Positions 35,039 to 43,824 of a stretch of DNA of 64,000 nt are shown here, in pieces. The stretch is from Arenibaculum pallidiluteum (lineage in GTDB: Bacteria > Pseudomonadota > Alphaproteobacteria > Azospirillales > Azospirillaceae). The stretch is from positions 124,001 through 188,000 of the forward strand of contig NZ_JAFIQU010000010.1 of assembly GCF_017355985.1 (NCBI RefSeq), given 5' to 3'. Position 1 is the stretch's first letter, and each line of letters opens with the position of its first letter. The position numbers and the translations under genes are program-made. The notes beneath the pieces were generated by a model. The model saw only the letters and a program-made list of their open reading frames with translations, did no database searches and was not told the origin of the DNA.

Positions 35039-35707
35039 ATGCTGCGCCGGCTGAGGAACCTCTTTTACCGGGCGACACTGGGGGACCAGAGCTACCGCTT
35101 CCTGTTCCGTCCCGGACCCGCGGACGAGGCCGTCGTCATCGATTGCGAGACGACGGGGCTGAACCCGCGCCGGGACGAGGTGATCGCGCTGGCCGCCATC
35201 CGGATCCGCGGCAACCGGATCCTGACCAGCCAGGCTTATCGCGCGATCGTCCGCCCGGAGGAGGCCCCCAGCTCGGACTCGATCAGGATCCATCGGCTTC
35301 GCGCGCAGGAGGTCGCGGAAGGCCGGCCGATGCACAGGGTGATGCCGGAGCTGCTGCATTTCATCGGAGGCCGCCCCATTGTCGGCTACTACGTGGATTT
35401 CGATGTCGCGATGCTGGACAGGTCCGTCCTGCGCTTCATCGCGATCAGACTGCCGAACCGGCGGATCGACATCTCGGAGCTTTACTACACGGTCAAGTAC
35501 CTCGGCGCTCCGCCCGGAACGGTGCTCGACCTCCGCTTCATGTCGATCCTCCAGGACCTGCGGATCCCCATGCTCGGGCAGCACGACGCGTTCAACGACG
35601 CGCTGATGACGGGCATGGCCTATCTCCAGCTCCGGGACATGCAGCGGCGGGGCGTCCGCCTCGAGCGTTCCGCGCCCGTCCGGCAGGACGCACCGTTTGG
35701 CGCCTGA
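35039..35707 (+). CDS. DnaQ-like 3'-5' exonuclease
   Basis: A 222-residue DEDDh exonuclease: exo I AVVIDCETTGLNPRRDEVIALAAIRI (Asp, Glu), exo II YYVDFDVAMLDRS and exo III LGQHDAFNDALMTGMAYL (His and Asp). It is similar to the epsilon proofreading domain and to RNase T. The gene directly follows the DUF294 gene. The DUF294-exonuclease pair downstream of a symporter recurs in other Proteobacteria, which suggests that the two proteins act together in an uncharacterised signalling or nucleotide-processing step. The first 35 residues (RRLRNLFYRATLGDQSYRFLF) are basic and not part of the fold. Confidence 0.88.
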   Translation: MLRRLRNLFYRATLGDQSYRFLFRPGPADEAVVIDCETTGLNPRRDEVIALAAIRIRGNRILTSQAYRAIVRPEEAPSSDSIRIHRLRAQEVAEGRPMHRVMPELLHFIGGRPIVGYYVDFDVAMLDRSVLRFIAIRLPNRRIDISELYYTVKYLGAPPGTVLDLRFMSILQDLRIPMLGQHDAFNDALMTGMAYLQLRDMQRRGVRLERSAPVRQDAPFGA

Positions 35708-35819
35708 CTGAACCCGGGTCCCGCCGCACTGCCCCCTAGGCATATACCAGGAATAAACCTTTGTGCGTCATGTTGATGATCGGTCCAACAATGTAGATTG
35801 AGAGACGGATGCGCCTGAC

Positions 35820-36290
35820 ATGACCCCGATGCCGGTCGACACCCGCCGCGATGCGGCCGCCGTGGCGGCGCACCTGCTCCGCCTCTCGCCTGCGGCGCGG
35901 CTGTCGCGCTGGCACGGCATGCTGTCGGACCTGGCGGTCAACGCCTATGCGCAATCTCTGGCCCGCCGGAAGAGCCGGGTGCGCCTTCTGGCCTTCAGGG
36001 ACGAGGCGGGGGAGATCCGTGGCCTTGCTGAACTCGTCCTGCGTCCCGAGCACGACGAGGCGGAGCTGGCCCTGACCGTGGAAGACGCGTGGCAGGGCGC
36101 CGGACGCGGCCGGCAACTCGGCCGGGCCGCCATCGCCGCGGCTGAGCAGCTCGGCGTGCGGTGCATCACCATGCAGATCATGCCCGACAACGCTCCGATG
36201 CTCCGCATCGCGCGCGGATGCGGCGCCGCCATTTCGACCGCGGAGGGCGGCGACGTGGCGCTCGCCCGGAAGACCTGCCGGGCAGGCTAG
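35820..36290 (+). CDS. GNAT-family N-acetyltransferase
   Basis: A 156-residue acetyltransferase. The core AELVLRPEHDEAELALTVEDAWQGAGRGRQLGRAAIAAAEQLGVRCI contains the Q/R-x-x-G-x-G/A acetyl-CoA loop (QGAGRGRQLG), and QIMPDNAPMLRIARGCG is the following helix. Substrate is unknown. Upstream (35708-35819) is a relatively AT-rich region with no gene, probably its promoter. Confidence 0.8.
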   Translation: MTPMPVDTRRDAAAVAAHLLRLSPAARLSRWHGMLSDLAVNAYAQSLARRKSRVRLLAFRDEAGEIRGLAELVLRPEHDEAELALTVEDAWQGAGRGRQLGRAAIAAAEQLGVRCITMQIMPDNAPMLRIARGCGAAISTAEGGDVALARKTCRAG

Positions 36291-36348
36291 TGCCGCCGCG
36301 CCGGCGCTGCGCGACGCCCCAGCGCGCGTCGGAACTTCCGGATAGCGA

Positions 36349-36753
36349 TCAGTGGGCCATGCTCTGCAGGGCCCCGCGGCAGGCCTCCTCGCAGCTCCGG
36401 CATTCCTCGGCGCAGATCCGGCAGTGCTCGTGCATGGAAGCATGGCGGTCGCATTCCTCGGCGCACATGCGGCAGGCCGTGGCGCAGGCCTCCAGCATGG
36501 CGCGGATCACCGCTTCGTTCGAGCCGCTGCGCCGCGTTGCGACCGATCCGGTGGCGGTGCAGACATCCGCGCAGTCCATGTTCAGGCGGATGCACTGCAC
36601 GAGCTCGGCCACATGCTCCTCGCCCAGGCAGGCATCGGCGCAGGTCGTGCAGGTCTGTGCGCAGTCGTAGCATTCCTCGATGCACCGGATAAGGGCGTCG
36701 TTTGTGCTGCCCCGCACATGCGGGTGCGTGCTGATCATGTCGCGGGCGTGCAT
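36349..36753 (-). CDS. csp: Four-helix-bundle copper-binding protein (Csp family, DUF326)
   Basis: Copper storage protein that binds many Cu(I) ions inside a four-helix bundle. The 134 residues contain about 18 cysteines in CxxC / CxxxC patterns ([45 protein letters not shown]) plus several His and Met. No signal peptide is present, so it resembles the cytosolic Csp3 type rather than the exported Csp1. The start codon overlaps the end of the neighbouring LysR gene by 19 bases on the same strand, which suggests coupled expression. It could also be a ferredoxin-like thiol protein, but the pattern fits Csp. Confidence 0.88.
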   Translation of the reverse strand: MHARDMISTHPHVRGSTNDALIRCIEECYDCAQTCTTCADACLGEEHVAELVQCIRLNMDCADVCTATGSVATRRSGSNEAVIRAMLEACATACRMCAEECDRHASMHEHCRICAEECRSCEEACRGALQSMAH

Positions 36754-37727
36754 GGCGGCTCTCCTGCAGAGTGATGTGGCTCCTGCGCATGAGAACCGCG
36801 GGGCAGGGGAAGGGTCTCGTCGGGAACGGCCTCCGGTTCCCGCCCGGGTGGCGCCGGCCGCCTGCGCAGCGCCAGGACGATATGCTCGAGCAGCCGGCGG
36901 GTCGCCGGGGACGGGGCGCCGCTGCCGGGATACAGGGCGGTGACCGGCGCGGAGCTGGGCACACCGTCCAGGGTCAGGCTGACAAGGCGCCCCTCCGCGA
37001 TCAGCGGATCGGCGAGGAAGTCCGGAATGATCGTTACCCCTGCGCCTTCGGCAGCAGCAACGGATAGCGCCGTCATTCCGCAGATGGACAGGCGCCAGCG
37101 GATCGGAAGGATCCGCACCCTGTCGCCCTGCTCGAAAGCCCAGGTCTCGGATGCCGAGGACAATGCGACGCAATCATGCGTCTGGAGCGCGTCGATGGTG
37201 GTCGGCGTGCCCGCCCGGGCCAGATAGGCGGGGCTTGCGACGACGCGCATCGCCACCGTGCAGAGCCGGCGCGAGCGCAGCCAGGAGTTCTCGAGCGGCC
37301 CCACGCGGACGGCAAGATCGACGCCTTGCTCGACGAGCGGCAGGCGCGCATCGCTGAGGTCCAATGCGACACGGACGTCGGGATGTCGCGCCTGGAACGC
37401 CAGGATGTGCGGCAGCAGGACCGTCTGTCCGAACGCCGCCGGAGCGGTCAGCCGCACGAGCCCGCCCGTCGGGGCGGCCGACTGGGCGTCGGCGATCGCC
37501 GCGAGTGCCGCGCGCAGGGCGCAGGACGCCTGGCTGTAGAGCTCCCGCCCGGCGTGGGTCAGGCTGACCGCGCGGGTGGACCGGTGGACGAGCGGCGTTC
37601 CGATCTCCTTTTCGAGCGCGGACAGGCGGCGGCTCACCGTCGCCTTCGGCGCCCCCAGGGCTCGGGCTGCAGCGGCAACGGACCGGGATTCGGCCACGCG
37701 GCAGAAGATCGCGAGGTCATCGAGCAT
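36735..37727 (-). CDS. LysR-family regulator divergent from paoABC
   Basis: A 330-residue LysR protein with the [50 protein letters not shown] (residues 3-50) and an effector domain with [20 protein letters not shown] and [18 protein letters not shown]. The C-terminal tail beyond residue 300 ([15 protein letters not shown]...) is Pro-rich, disordered and reaches into the csp start region. It is divergent from the paoABC genes across a 127-base gap with repeated TTTCGAA motifs, so regulation of paoABC is likely. Co-transcription with csp downstream is also implied. Confidence 0.88.
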   Translation of the reverse strand: MLDDLAIFCRVAESRSVAAAARALGAPKATVSRRLSALEKEIGTPLVHRSTRAVSLTHAGRELYSQASCALRAALAAIADAQSAAPTGGLVRLTAPAAFGQTVLLPHILAFQARHPDVRVALDLSDARLPLVEQGVDLAVRVGPLENSWLRSRRLCTVAMRVVASPAYLARAGTPTTIDALQTHDCVALSSASETWAFEQGDRVRILPIRWRLSICGMTALSVAAAEGAGVTIIPDFLADPLIAEGRLVSLTLDGVPSSAPVTALYPGSGAPSPATRRLLEHIVLALRRRPAPPGREPEAVPDETLPLPRGSHAQEPHHSAGEPPCTPAT

Positions 37728-37751
37728 TGGTTCCCTCCGAAGCCGTTCCAG

Positions 37752-37828
37752 TTTCGAAGAATCGCCGTCCCGTTTCTGAGCCGACTCAAGGCCTTAGACA
37801 AGCTGCCGCAGGTGGTACGTTTTCGAAG
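37752..37828. promoter_or_regulatory. Repeated TTTCGAAG motifs in the lysR-paoABC divergent region
   Basis: TTTCGAAG occurs at 37752-37759 and 37821-37828, 69 bases apart, with the TTCGAA core palindromic. The region lies between the divergent starts of lysR (37727) and paoA (37855). These may be LysR half-sites; the evidence is only repetition and position. Confidence 0.3.
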
Positions 37829-37854
37829 CCCGAAATCGAATCATGAGGAACCGC

Positions 37855-38472
37855 ATGAGCGGCACGCTCAATCGTCGTGAAGTGCTGAGCGGAAGTGTCC
37901 TCGGAGTGGCTGCCGCGGGGCTGGGCGGAGCCGCCCTGGGCGCCGCCGGACCCGATGCCGTCGCGGCCACGCCGGCGGCCGCGGCGCAGGGCTCCCCGGC
38001 GCGCGCCGAGATCGTCCTGCGCGTCAACGGCCGCGACCGCCTCCTGGCCATCGACCCGCGCACGACCCTGCTCGATGCGCTGCGCGAGCATATGGCCCTG
38101 ACGGGGTCCAAGAAGGGCTGCGACCACGGTCAGTGCGGGGCCTGCACGGTCCATGTGGACGGACGGCGGGTGCTGTCCTGCCTCACCCTCGCGGTCGCGG
38201 TCCAGGGAAAGGCGGTCACGACGATCGAGGGACTTTCGGCCGGTGATCGCCTGCACCCGATGCAGCAGGCCTTCATCGCCCATGACGCCTTCCAGTGCGG
38301 CTACTGTACCCCCGGCCAGATCATGTCCGCGGTCGCCTGCGTGCACGAGGGGCATGCGGGCAGCCCCGCCGAGATCCGCGAATACATGAGCGGGAACCTG
38401 TGCCGCTGCGCTGCCTATCCGAACATCGTGGCGGCGATCGAGGATGCCCGCAACCAGATGGAGCGGAGCTGA
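37855..38472 (+). CDS. paoA: Periplasmic aldehyde oxidoreductase iron-sulfur subunit
   Basis: The [2Fe-2S] subunit of a PaoABC (YagTSR)-type aromatic aldehyde oxidoreductase. From the ATG at 37855 (GAGGAA five bases upstream) the 205 residues begin with a Tat signal (MSGTLNRREVLSGSVLGVAAAG) and Ala-rich cleavage region. A plant-type ferredoxin domain (KKGCDHGQCGACTVHVDGRRVLSC) and a second helical [2Fe-2S] domain (FQCGYCTPGQIMSAV ... NLCRCAAYPNIV) follow. The complex is exported by Tat. It oxidises aldehydes to acids with molybdenum cofactor and FAD. The stop overlaps the next start. Confidence 0.93.
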   Translation: MSGTLNRREVLSGSVLGVAAAGLGGAALGAAGPDAVAATPAAAAQGSPARAEIVLRVNGRDRLLAIDPRTTLLDALREHMALTGSKKGCDHGQCGACTVHVDGRRVLSCLTLAVAVQGKAVTTIEGLSAGDRLHPMQQAFIAHDAFQCGYCTPGQIMSAVACVHEGHAGSPAEIREYMSGNLCRCAAYPNIVAAIEDARNQMERS

Positions 38473-39479
38473 TGCGCCCCTTCACCTACGAGCGTGCGGA
38501 CGGCTTGGCCGAGCTGGCCCGCCGCGCCCTCCAGACGGGCCAGGGACAGGTCGACGCGGAGGTCCAGTTCCTCGCCGGCGGCACGAGCCTCATCGACCTG
38601 ATGAAGCTCGACGTGCTGCGCCCGCGGAGCCTCGTCGACATCACGCCGCTCGCGGCCGAGCACGGGACGGTCGAGCTGCGTCCCGACGGGCTGCGGATCG
38701 GCGCGCTCGCCAGCATGGCCAGCGTGGCCGTGCACCCGGGCGTCGTCGAGCAGTACCCGGCCATCGCCGAAAGCCTGCGGCTGGCGGCCAGCGCGCAGCT
38801 GCGCAACATGGCGACGATCGGCGGCAACCTGCTGCAGCGCACGCGGTGCCCCTACTTCCGCGACCCGAGCTGGACGGCCTGCAACAAGCGCCTGCCGGGA
38901 TCGGGCTGTGCCGCGCTGGATGGCATCAACCGCAATCACGCGGTCCTCGGCGTCGATACGAGCTGCATAGCCCAGTATCCCGGCGATCTCGGCGTCGTCC
39001 TCGCGGCGCTCGATGCCCAGGTCGAGCTCGCCGGTCCCCGCGGTGCGCGGCGGGTCCCGTTCTCGACGCTGCACCGGCCGCCGGGCGGGCAGCCCCATGT
39101 CGAGACGACGCTGCTGCCGGGCGAGCTGATCACGGAGGTCGCCGTGCCGGCCGGCGCCTGGACGCGGCGCTCCCTCTACCTGAAGATCCGCGACCGGGCC
39201 TCGTACGAGTTCGCCATCGCATCCGCGGCCGTGGCCCTGGATCTGGACGGCGAGACCGTGCGCAGCGTCCGCCTGGGGATCGGGGGCATGGCCTACCGGC
39301 CTTGGCGCGCCGCGGAGGCCGAGGCCGCCCTGACCGGCAAGCCTCTGACCGAAGCCAACGCCGAGGCGGCGGCGGAGATCGCCCTGCGCGACGCCGTCAC
39401 CAACGGCCACAACGCATACAAGCCCGAGCTCGGCCGGCGCACGCTCGTGCGTGCCCTGCTGCAGGCGAGGGCGATGTAG
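38472..39479 (+). CDS. paoB: Aldehyde oxidoreductase FAD-binding subunit
   Basis: FAD-binding medium subunit (YagS/PaoB type), 335 residues. The FAD domain shows QFLAGGTSLIDLMKLDVLRP, SASAQLRNMATIGGNLLQRTRCPYFRD and the CO-dehydrogenase C-terminal domain at about 215-330. As in E. coli PaoB, a cysteine-rich insert (TRCPYFRDPSWTACNKRLPG, then GCAAL) gives the four cysteines for an extra [4Fe-4S] cluster. It overlaps paoA by one base and is followed by paoC after 36 bases. A PaoD-type molybdenum-cofactor chaperone is not seen next to the operon. Confidence 0.92.
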   Translation: MRPFTYERADGLAELARRALQTGQGQVDAEVQFLAGGTSLIDLMKLDVLRPRSLVDITPLAAEHGTVELRPDGLRIGALASMASVAVHPGVVEQYPAIAESLRLAASAQLRNMATIGGNLLQRTRCPYFRDPSWTACNKRLPGSGCAALDGINRNHAVLGVDTSCIAQYPGDLGVVLAALDAQVELAGPRGARRVPFSTLHRPPGGQPHVETTLLPGELITEVAVPAGAWTRRSLYLKIRDRASYEFAIASAAVALDLDGETVRSVRLGIGGMAYRPWRAAEAEAALTGKPLTEANAEAAAEIALRDAVTNGHNAYKPELGRRTLVRALLQARAM

Positions 39480-39515
39480 GCCCTGCATCCAGGAGCGCAT
39501 AGGGGAGCGCATGGC

Positions 39516-41774
39516 ATGAATTACGATCCGCAATCGCTGCTGGGACAGGCCACACCGCGCGTCGATGGTGTCGCCAAGGTCACCGGGGCCGCCCGCTACG
39601 CCGCGGACGAGGTGGTCGCCAACCCCGCCTACGCCTATCTCGTCACCAGCGCCATCGCGCGCGGGCGCATCGCCGGCTTCCGCTTGGAGCAAGCCATGGC
39701 CGTTCCGGGCGTGCTCGACATCCTGACCCATGAGAATGTCGGGGACGCGCTGAAGCAGTCGCCGCCGGGGCCCGACGGGAAGCCGAGCACGACGACGCTC
39801 GAAAGCGAGCGGATCTGGCATGACGGGCAGATCATCGCCGTCGTGGTCGCCGACACCTTCGAGGCTGCGCGCGAGGCCGCCCACAAGGTCGAGGTCGACT
39901 ATGCGGAGGAGCGGCCAGCCGGCACCTTCGGGGACGAGGGGACGCAGACCGAACCTGCCGAGGCACCCTTCGGCCCCAATCCCGAGGTCGGGGATGCGGC
40001 CGGCGCCTTCGCTGCGGCGCCCGTGAAGGTCGAGGCGCGCTATGCGACCCCCACCCAGCACCACAATCCGCTGGAGCTCTTCAGCACGACCTGCGCATGG
40101 GAAGGCTCGAAGCTGACGGTCTACGAGCCGACGCAGTTCATGCACGGCACGAAGGCGCGGATGGCGAGCCAGCTCGGCCTCGATATCCAGGACGTCCGGG
40201 CCGTCTCGCGCTATGTCGGCGGCGCCTTCGGATCCAAGGGGGTCAACGGGCGCGCAGCCTGGGTGGCGATCGCAGCCCGTCGGGTCGGACGGCCGGTCAA
40301 GCTCGTGGCGACCCGCGCGGACGGCTTCACGACGAACAGCTACCGTGCCGAGACCCTCCAGCACGTGAGGCTCTCGGCCGAGCGCGACGGGCGGCTGACA
40401 TCGTTCTTCCATGAGGGGTGGGAGCTCAGCTCCCGGCCCTCGCCCTACTGCGTCGCCGGCACCGAGCAGACGGCGCGGATGTACGCCTGTCCCAATATCC
40501 TGACCAGGGTGAACGTCGTCCACGCCGACCGCAACACGCCGGGCTACATGCGTGCCCCGGCGGAGACGCCCTACATGTTCGCCCTGGAAAGCGCCATGGA
40601 CGAGCTTTCCTACGCGCTCGGGATGGACCCCATCGAGCTGCGCCGCGTCAACGACACGCAGATCGATCCCGTCAGCGGTCGGCCATTCTCGTCGCGCTCG
40701 CTGATGCCCTGCTTCGACGCCGCCGCCGTCCGGTTCGGCTGGCAGCGGCGCGACCCGCAGCCGGGCTCGATGCGCGACGGCGAGTGGCTGGTCGGGTACG
40801 GCTGCGCCACGGCCTGCTATCCCGTCTTCACCGGTCCGGCAGGCGCGCGCCTGACGCTGATGCCGGACGGCAGGGCGCAGGTCGCGATGGCGGGGCACGA
40901 GCTCGGCACCGGTGCCTATACGGCGGTGGCGATCACCGCCGCGCGCCTGCTGGGCATCGACGTCGACGACGTGACGGTCTCGATGGGCGACAGCGACCTG
41001 CCGCCCGTCATCGTCGCAGGCGGATCCAGCAATGCCGCATCGACGGCGCTGGCGACCGCGAAGGTCTGCGAGGAGGCACGGCGGCGCCTTGCCGCGGCGG
41101 CCGTCACGGCGGCGGACGGTCCGCTCCGAGGCCTCGACCCCGACGCGCTGGTGCTCGTGGAAGGCAGGCTGCGCCATGACGGCGGCGCGGAAGAGCCGAT
41201 CAGGGACGCGCTTGTCCGGGTCGGCGGCCGGCTGGAGGTCTATGCCGAGCACGTGCCCGACGGGCTGCCGCGGGGCGCGGTCGCGGCGCTGGGCGACGGG
41301 CAGCTGCTCTTCCAGCACAACGGCAACCGCAGCGACGTGACGGCCTTCGCCTTCGGCGCCCAGCTCGTCGAGGTGCGGGTTCATCGGCGCACGCGCGAGA
41401 TCCGCGTTCCGCGCGTGGTCTCGGCCTTCGCGGCCGGCACCATCATCAACCCCATGGCCGCGCGCAGCCAGTTCATGGGCGGCGCGATCTGGGGCTTGGC
41501 ATCGGCGCTGCACGAGGCCACCGAACTCGACCACGGGGCCGCGCGCTACGTGAACAAGAACCTCGCGGACTACATGATCCCGGTGAACGCCGACGTGCCC
41601 TCGGTCGACATCATCATCCTGCCCGAGAAGGACGAGCGGGTGAACGCGCTCGGCATCAAGGGCATCGGCGAGGTCGGCATCGTCGGCATGAACGCGGCCG
41701 TGGCCAACGCCGTGTTCCATGCCACGGGGAAGCGCCTGCGCGAGCTGCCGATCCGGGCCGAGCGCCTGCTCTGA
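39516..41774 (+). CDS. paoC: Aldehyde oxidoreductase molybdenum-binding subunit
   Basis: The large catalytic subunit (YagR/PaoC type), 752 residues, of the xanthine oxidase family. It has the N-terminal VDGVAKVTGAARYAADE substrate-channel region, the molybdopterin-binding segments VGGAFGSKGVNGRAAW, ATPTQHHNPLELFSTTCAWE and HELGTGAYTAVAITAA, and the catalytic glutamate in GIKGIGEVGIVGMNAAVAN near the C-terminus. No signal peptide, as expected, because it is carried by PaoA through Tat. The dominant antisense frame across this operon (1285 residues) is not coding. Confidence 0.94.
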   Translation: MNYDPQSLLGQATPRVDGVAKVTGAARYAADEVVANPAYAYLVTSAIARGRIAGFRLEQAMAVPGVLDILTHENVGDALKQSPPGPDGKPSTTTLESERIWHDGQIIAVVVADTFEAAREAAHKVEVDYAEERPAGTFGDEGTQTEPAEAPFGPNPEVGDAAGAFAAAPVKVEARYATPTQHHNPLELFSTTCAWEGSKLTVYEPTQFMHGTKARMASQLGLDIQDVRAVSRYVGGAFGSKGVNGRAAWVAIAARRVGRPVKLVATRADGFTTNSYRAETLQHVRLSAERDGRLTSFFHEGWELSSRPSPYCVAGTEQTARMYACPNILTRVNVVHADRNTPGYMRAPAETPYMFALESAMDELSYALGMDPIELRRVNDTQIDPVSGRPFSSRSLMPCFDAAAVRFGWQRRDPQPGSMRDGEWLVGYGCATACYPVFTGPAGARLTLMPDGRAQVAMAGHELGTGAYTAVAITAARLLGIDVDDVTVSMGDSDLPPVIVAGGSSNAASTALATAKVCEEARRRLAAAAVTAADGPLRGLDPDALVLVEGRLRHDGGAEEPIRDALVRVGGRLEVYAEHVPDGLPRGAVAALGDGQLLFQHNGNRSDVTAFAFGAQLVEVRVHRRTREIRVPRVVSAFAAGTIINPMAARSQFMGGAIWGLASALHEATELDHGAARYVNKNLADYMIPVNADVPSVDIIILPEKDERVNALGIKGIGEVGIVGMNAAVANAVFHATGKRLRELPIRAERLL

Positions 41775-41915
41775 CCACAGAGGGAACCGCGGCGGCGGCC
41801 GGCCATTGGTAGGGGCGCCGGATGCCGGGGCCGCGAGCCCCGATGCCGGTCGAGGCCCATCGCCGGCCGCGACGGTCCGTCCGTCGCGGCCCGGCCCGAT
41901 CCCGAGGAACCCTTC

Positions 41916-42185
41916 ATGAGCATCCGGTGCCGATGCCTTCTCGCCCGCGAGGGGCGGCAGCCCGTCTGGAGCGACAAGGATCTCCGCCTTCCGCCCCGCG
42001 CGGGGGATTCCGTCCAGTTCGACGACGGTGGCGAGGTGGCGAGCTTCCGGATCGACGAGGTCATGCACACGCCGGCCCTGGACGGCGTCGACTTCGCCCT
42101 GATCCTGACCGAGCTGCCGGGGACGCGCGGAAAGCCGTTCCGGGAGATCTTCGAGGAGGCGGCCCGGACCGGCCCGACACGGTAG
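41916..42185 (+). CDS. Small hypothetical protein
   Basis: An 89-residue protein that I do not recognise. It looks globular: MSIRCRCLLAREGRQPVWSD, then AGDSVQFDDGGEVASFRIDEVMHTPALDG and DFALILTELPGTRGKPFREIFEE, probably a small beta-rich fold. A GAGGAA lies seven bases before the ATG. It is 141 bases downstream of paoC on the same strand and may be in the same transcript. No cysteine cluster or membrane segment is present. Confidence 0.55.
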   Translation: MSIRCRCLLAREGRQPVWSDKDLRLPPRAGDSVQFDDGGEVASFRIDEVMHTPALDGVDFALILTELPGTRGKPFREIFEEAARTGPTR

Positions 42186-42204
42186 GCCATGGCGCCGCTG
42201 TCGC

Positions 42205-43053
42205 TCAGCCGAGCTCGAAGCTGGTGACGCCGTAGATCCGCGCCGCCGGCAGGTCGGGCGCCGGCCCGGCATACATGCGCGCGGTCTCGAACCAGGCGGT
42301 CAGCCCGGCCTCGCTCGCCAGCCGCATGGCCTCGGCATTGGACTCCGGCACGTCGATGAAGACCGGCTGGCCGGCGGCGGCCGCGGTCAGCCCCTCGAAG
42401 AGGAGCCGTGCCGTCCCGGCATCGTCAGCGAAGAGCGGGCCGATCCGCATGCCCTCGCGGGCGGGGCGCACGACGCCGTATCCGGCGACGGCACCGTCGC
42501 GCAGCCGGGCCAGCGCCACCGAGCCGGGCAGGGCGATCCATCCAGCCAGGAACGCAGGGCGTCCGGCCTGGAACAGGGCGTGGTCATAGGCCAGCAGCCG
42601 ATCCATGGGCAGGGTCCTGGCGTCGACCAGCCCCGCCGGCAGGCTGCCTCCGGCCGGGGCGGGACCGCCGAAACGGATGTTGCGCCAGGCCAGGGCGAAG
42701 CCGGAGCGGCGATAGTTCTCCTGCTGCGCGACGACGCCGTCGAGCCCGATCGTCCGGCCCGCCAGCCGCTCCAGGCCTGCCTGCCAAAGGCGCAGGCCCA
42801 GGCCGCGTCCGCGTGCCTCCGGCGCGACGATGTAGAAGCCCAGGAAGGAGAAGGCGGGCTCGTAGCGGACGACCGAGATCGTCGCGACCGGGCTGCCGTC
42901 GAGAACGCCGACCAGGAAACCCTCGGGATCGGCGGCGTGGAAGGGGCCTGCATCGTGCAGGCCGGGGTTCCAGCCCTCGGCCGCCGCCCAGTCCACGGCA
43001 AGCTCCAGCTCGGCCCGGCTCATGGTCCGGATCTGGTAGCCTGCGCCGGTCAT
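42205..43053 (-). CDS. GNAT-family N-acetyltransferase (double-domain)
   Basis: A 282-residue acetyltransferase. The N-terminal GNAT domain shows FSFLGFYIVAPEARGRGLGLRLWQAGLERL with the R-G-x-G-x-G/A acetyl-CoA loop. The C-terminal half (ALARLRDGAVAGYGVVRPAREGMRIGPLFADDAGTARLL ...) is a second, degenerate GNAT-like domain, as in two-domain GNATs of unknown substrate. Its ATG at 43053 overlaps the stop of the racemase gene (ATGA), so the two are probably one transcriptional unit. Confidence 0.85.
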   Translation of the reverse strand: MTGAGYQIRTMSRAELELAVDWAAAEGWNPGLHDAGPFHAADPEGFLVGVLDGSPVATISVVRYEPAFSFLGFYIVAPEARGRGLGLRLWQAGLERLAGRTIGLDGVVAQQENYRRSGFALAWRNIRFGGPAPAGGSLPAGLVDARTLPMDRLLAYDHALFQAGRPAFLAGWIALPGSVALARLRDGAVAGYGVVRPAREGMRIGPLFADDAGTARLLFEGLTAAAAGQPVFIDVPESNAEAMRLASEAGLTAWFETARMYAGPAPDLPAARIYGVTSFELG

Positions 43054-43817
43054 GATGCCAGCCCCGGCGCCGATCCCGGCGCGAAGCGGGCGAGTTCGCC
43101 CGCATAGGCCTTGGCAAGCGGCGGCGCGTAGGCTCCCCGCTTGCTGGTGCGCAATCCCAGGGACACCAGCCCTTCGACGAGCTTCACGGCGGCCGCCACC
43201 CCGTCGACCACGGGCAGGCCGAACTCGTGCCCGAGGCGGCTCGCGAGGTCGGTCATGCCCGCGCAGCCCAGGACGACCGCATCGGCGCCGTCGTCGGCGA
43301 TGGCGGCGGCGATCTCTGCGCGCAGGCGGTCGGTCGCGCCCGATGCCGGATCCTCGAGCGCCAGCACGGGAATATCCGTCGCGCGCACCCGGCAGCGGTC
43401 GGCGAAGCCGTAGCGGCGGGTCAGCATCTCGATCGCGGGGACCGAGCGCGACAGCGTCGTCACCACCGAGATCCGCGTGCCCAACACCGCCGCGCTGCGG
43501 AGCGCCGCCTCGCATATTCCCACCACGGGGCCGGAGGCGACGGTCCGGACGGCATCGACGCCGGTGTCGTCGAAGCAGGCGAGCACCGTGCCGTCGATGC
43601 CAGCGCCGTCGGTCCCGGCGCGCTCGTGGCGGACGGCCTCCTCGATCACCCCGGGCAGGCACAGCGCCTCGTCGTAGAAGCCCTCGATGGAGGCGGGCCC
43701 CATGGCGGGGTTCACGGCGACGATCTCCGTCCCCGCCGCAGCCGCGGCACGCGCGGCGGCGCCGATCCTCGCCGTCATCGAGGCGGTGGTGTTGGGGTTC
43801 AGGACCAGGATGCGCAT
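43050..43817 (-). CDS. Aspartate/glutamate (hydantoin) racemase family protein
   Basis: A 255-residue member of the Asp/Glu/hydantoin racemase family. It has ILVLNPNTTASMTARIG (N-terminal strand and phosphate-like loop), the first catalytic cysteine in GTVLACFDDTGVDAVR and the second in DAVVLGCAGMTDLASRLG. Hydantoin racemase or maleate isomerase-like reactions are possible. It lies 7 bases downstream of the truncated ABC permease and next to a GNAT gene, so a role in uptake and racemisation of an amino-acid derivative (hydantoin, allantoin or similar) is an inference. The ATG at 43817 is used; the longer frame overlaps the permease. Confidence 0.85.
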   Translation of the reverse strand: MRILVLNPNTTASMTARIGAAARAAAAAGTEIVAVNPAMGPASIEGFYDEALCLPGVIEEAVRHERAGTDGAGIDGTVLACFDDTGVDAVRTVASGPVVGICEAALRSAAVLGTRISVVTTLSRSVPAIEMLTRRYGFADRCRVRATDIPVLALEDPASGATDRLRAEIAAAIADDGADAVVLGCAGMTDLASRLGHEFGLPVVDGVAAAVKLVEGLVSLGLRTSKRGAYAPPLAKAYAGELARFAPGSAPGLAS

Positions 43818-43824
43818 AGGTCGA

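Noticed and set aside
38415-42272. A 1285-codon antisense frame across paoABC
   Set aside because: It mirrors the codon bias of three well-supported genes on the plus strand and has no recognisable domain.
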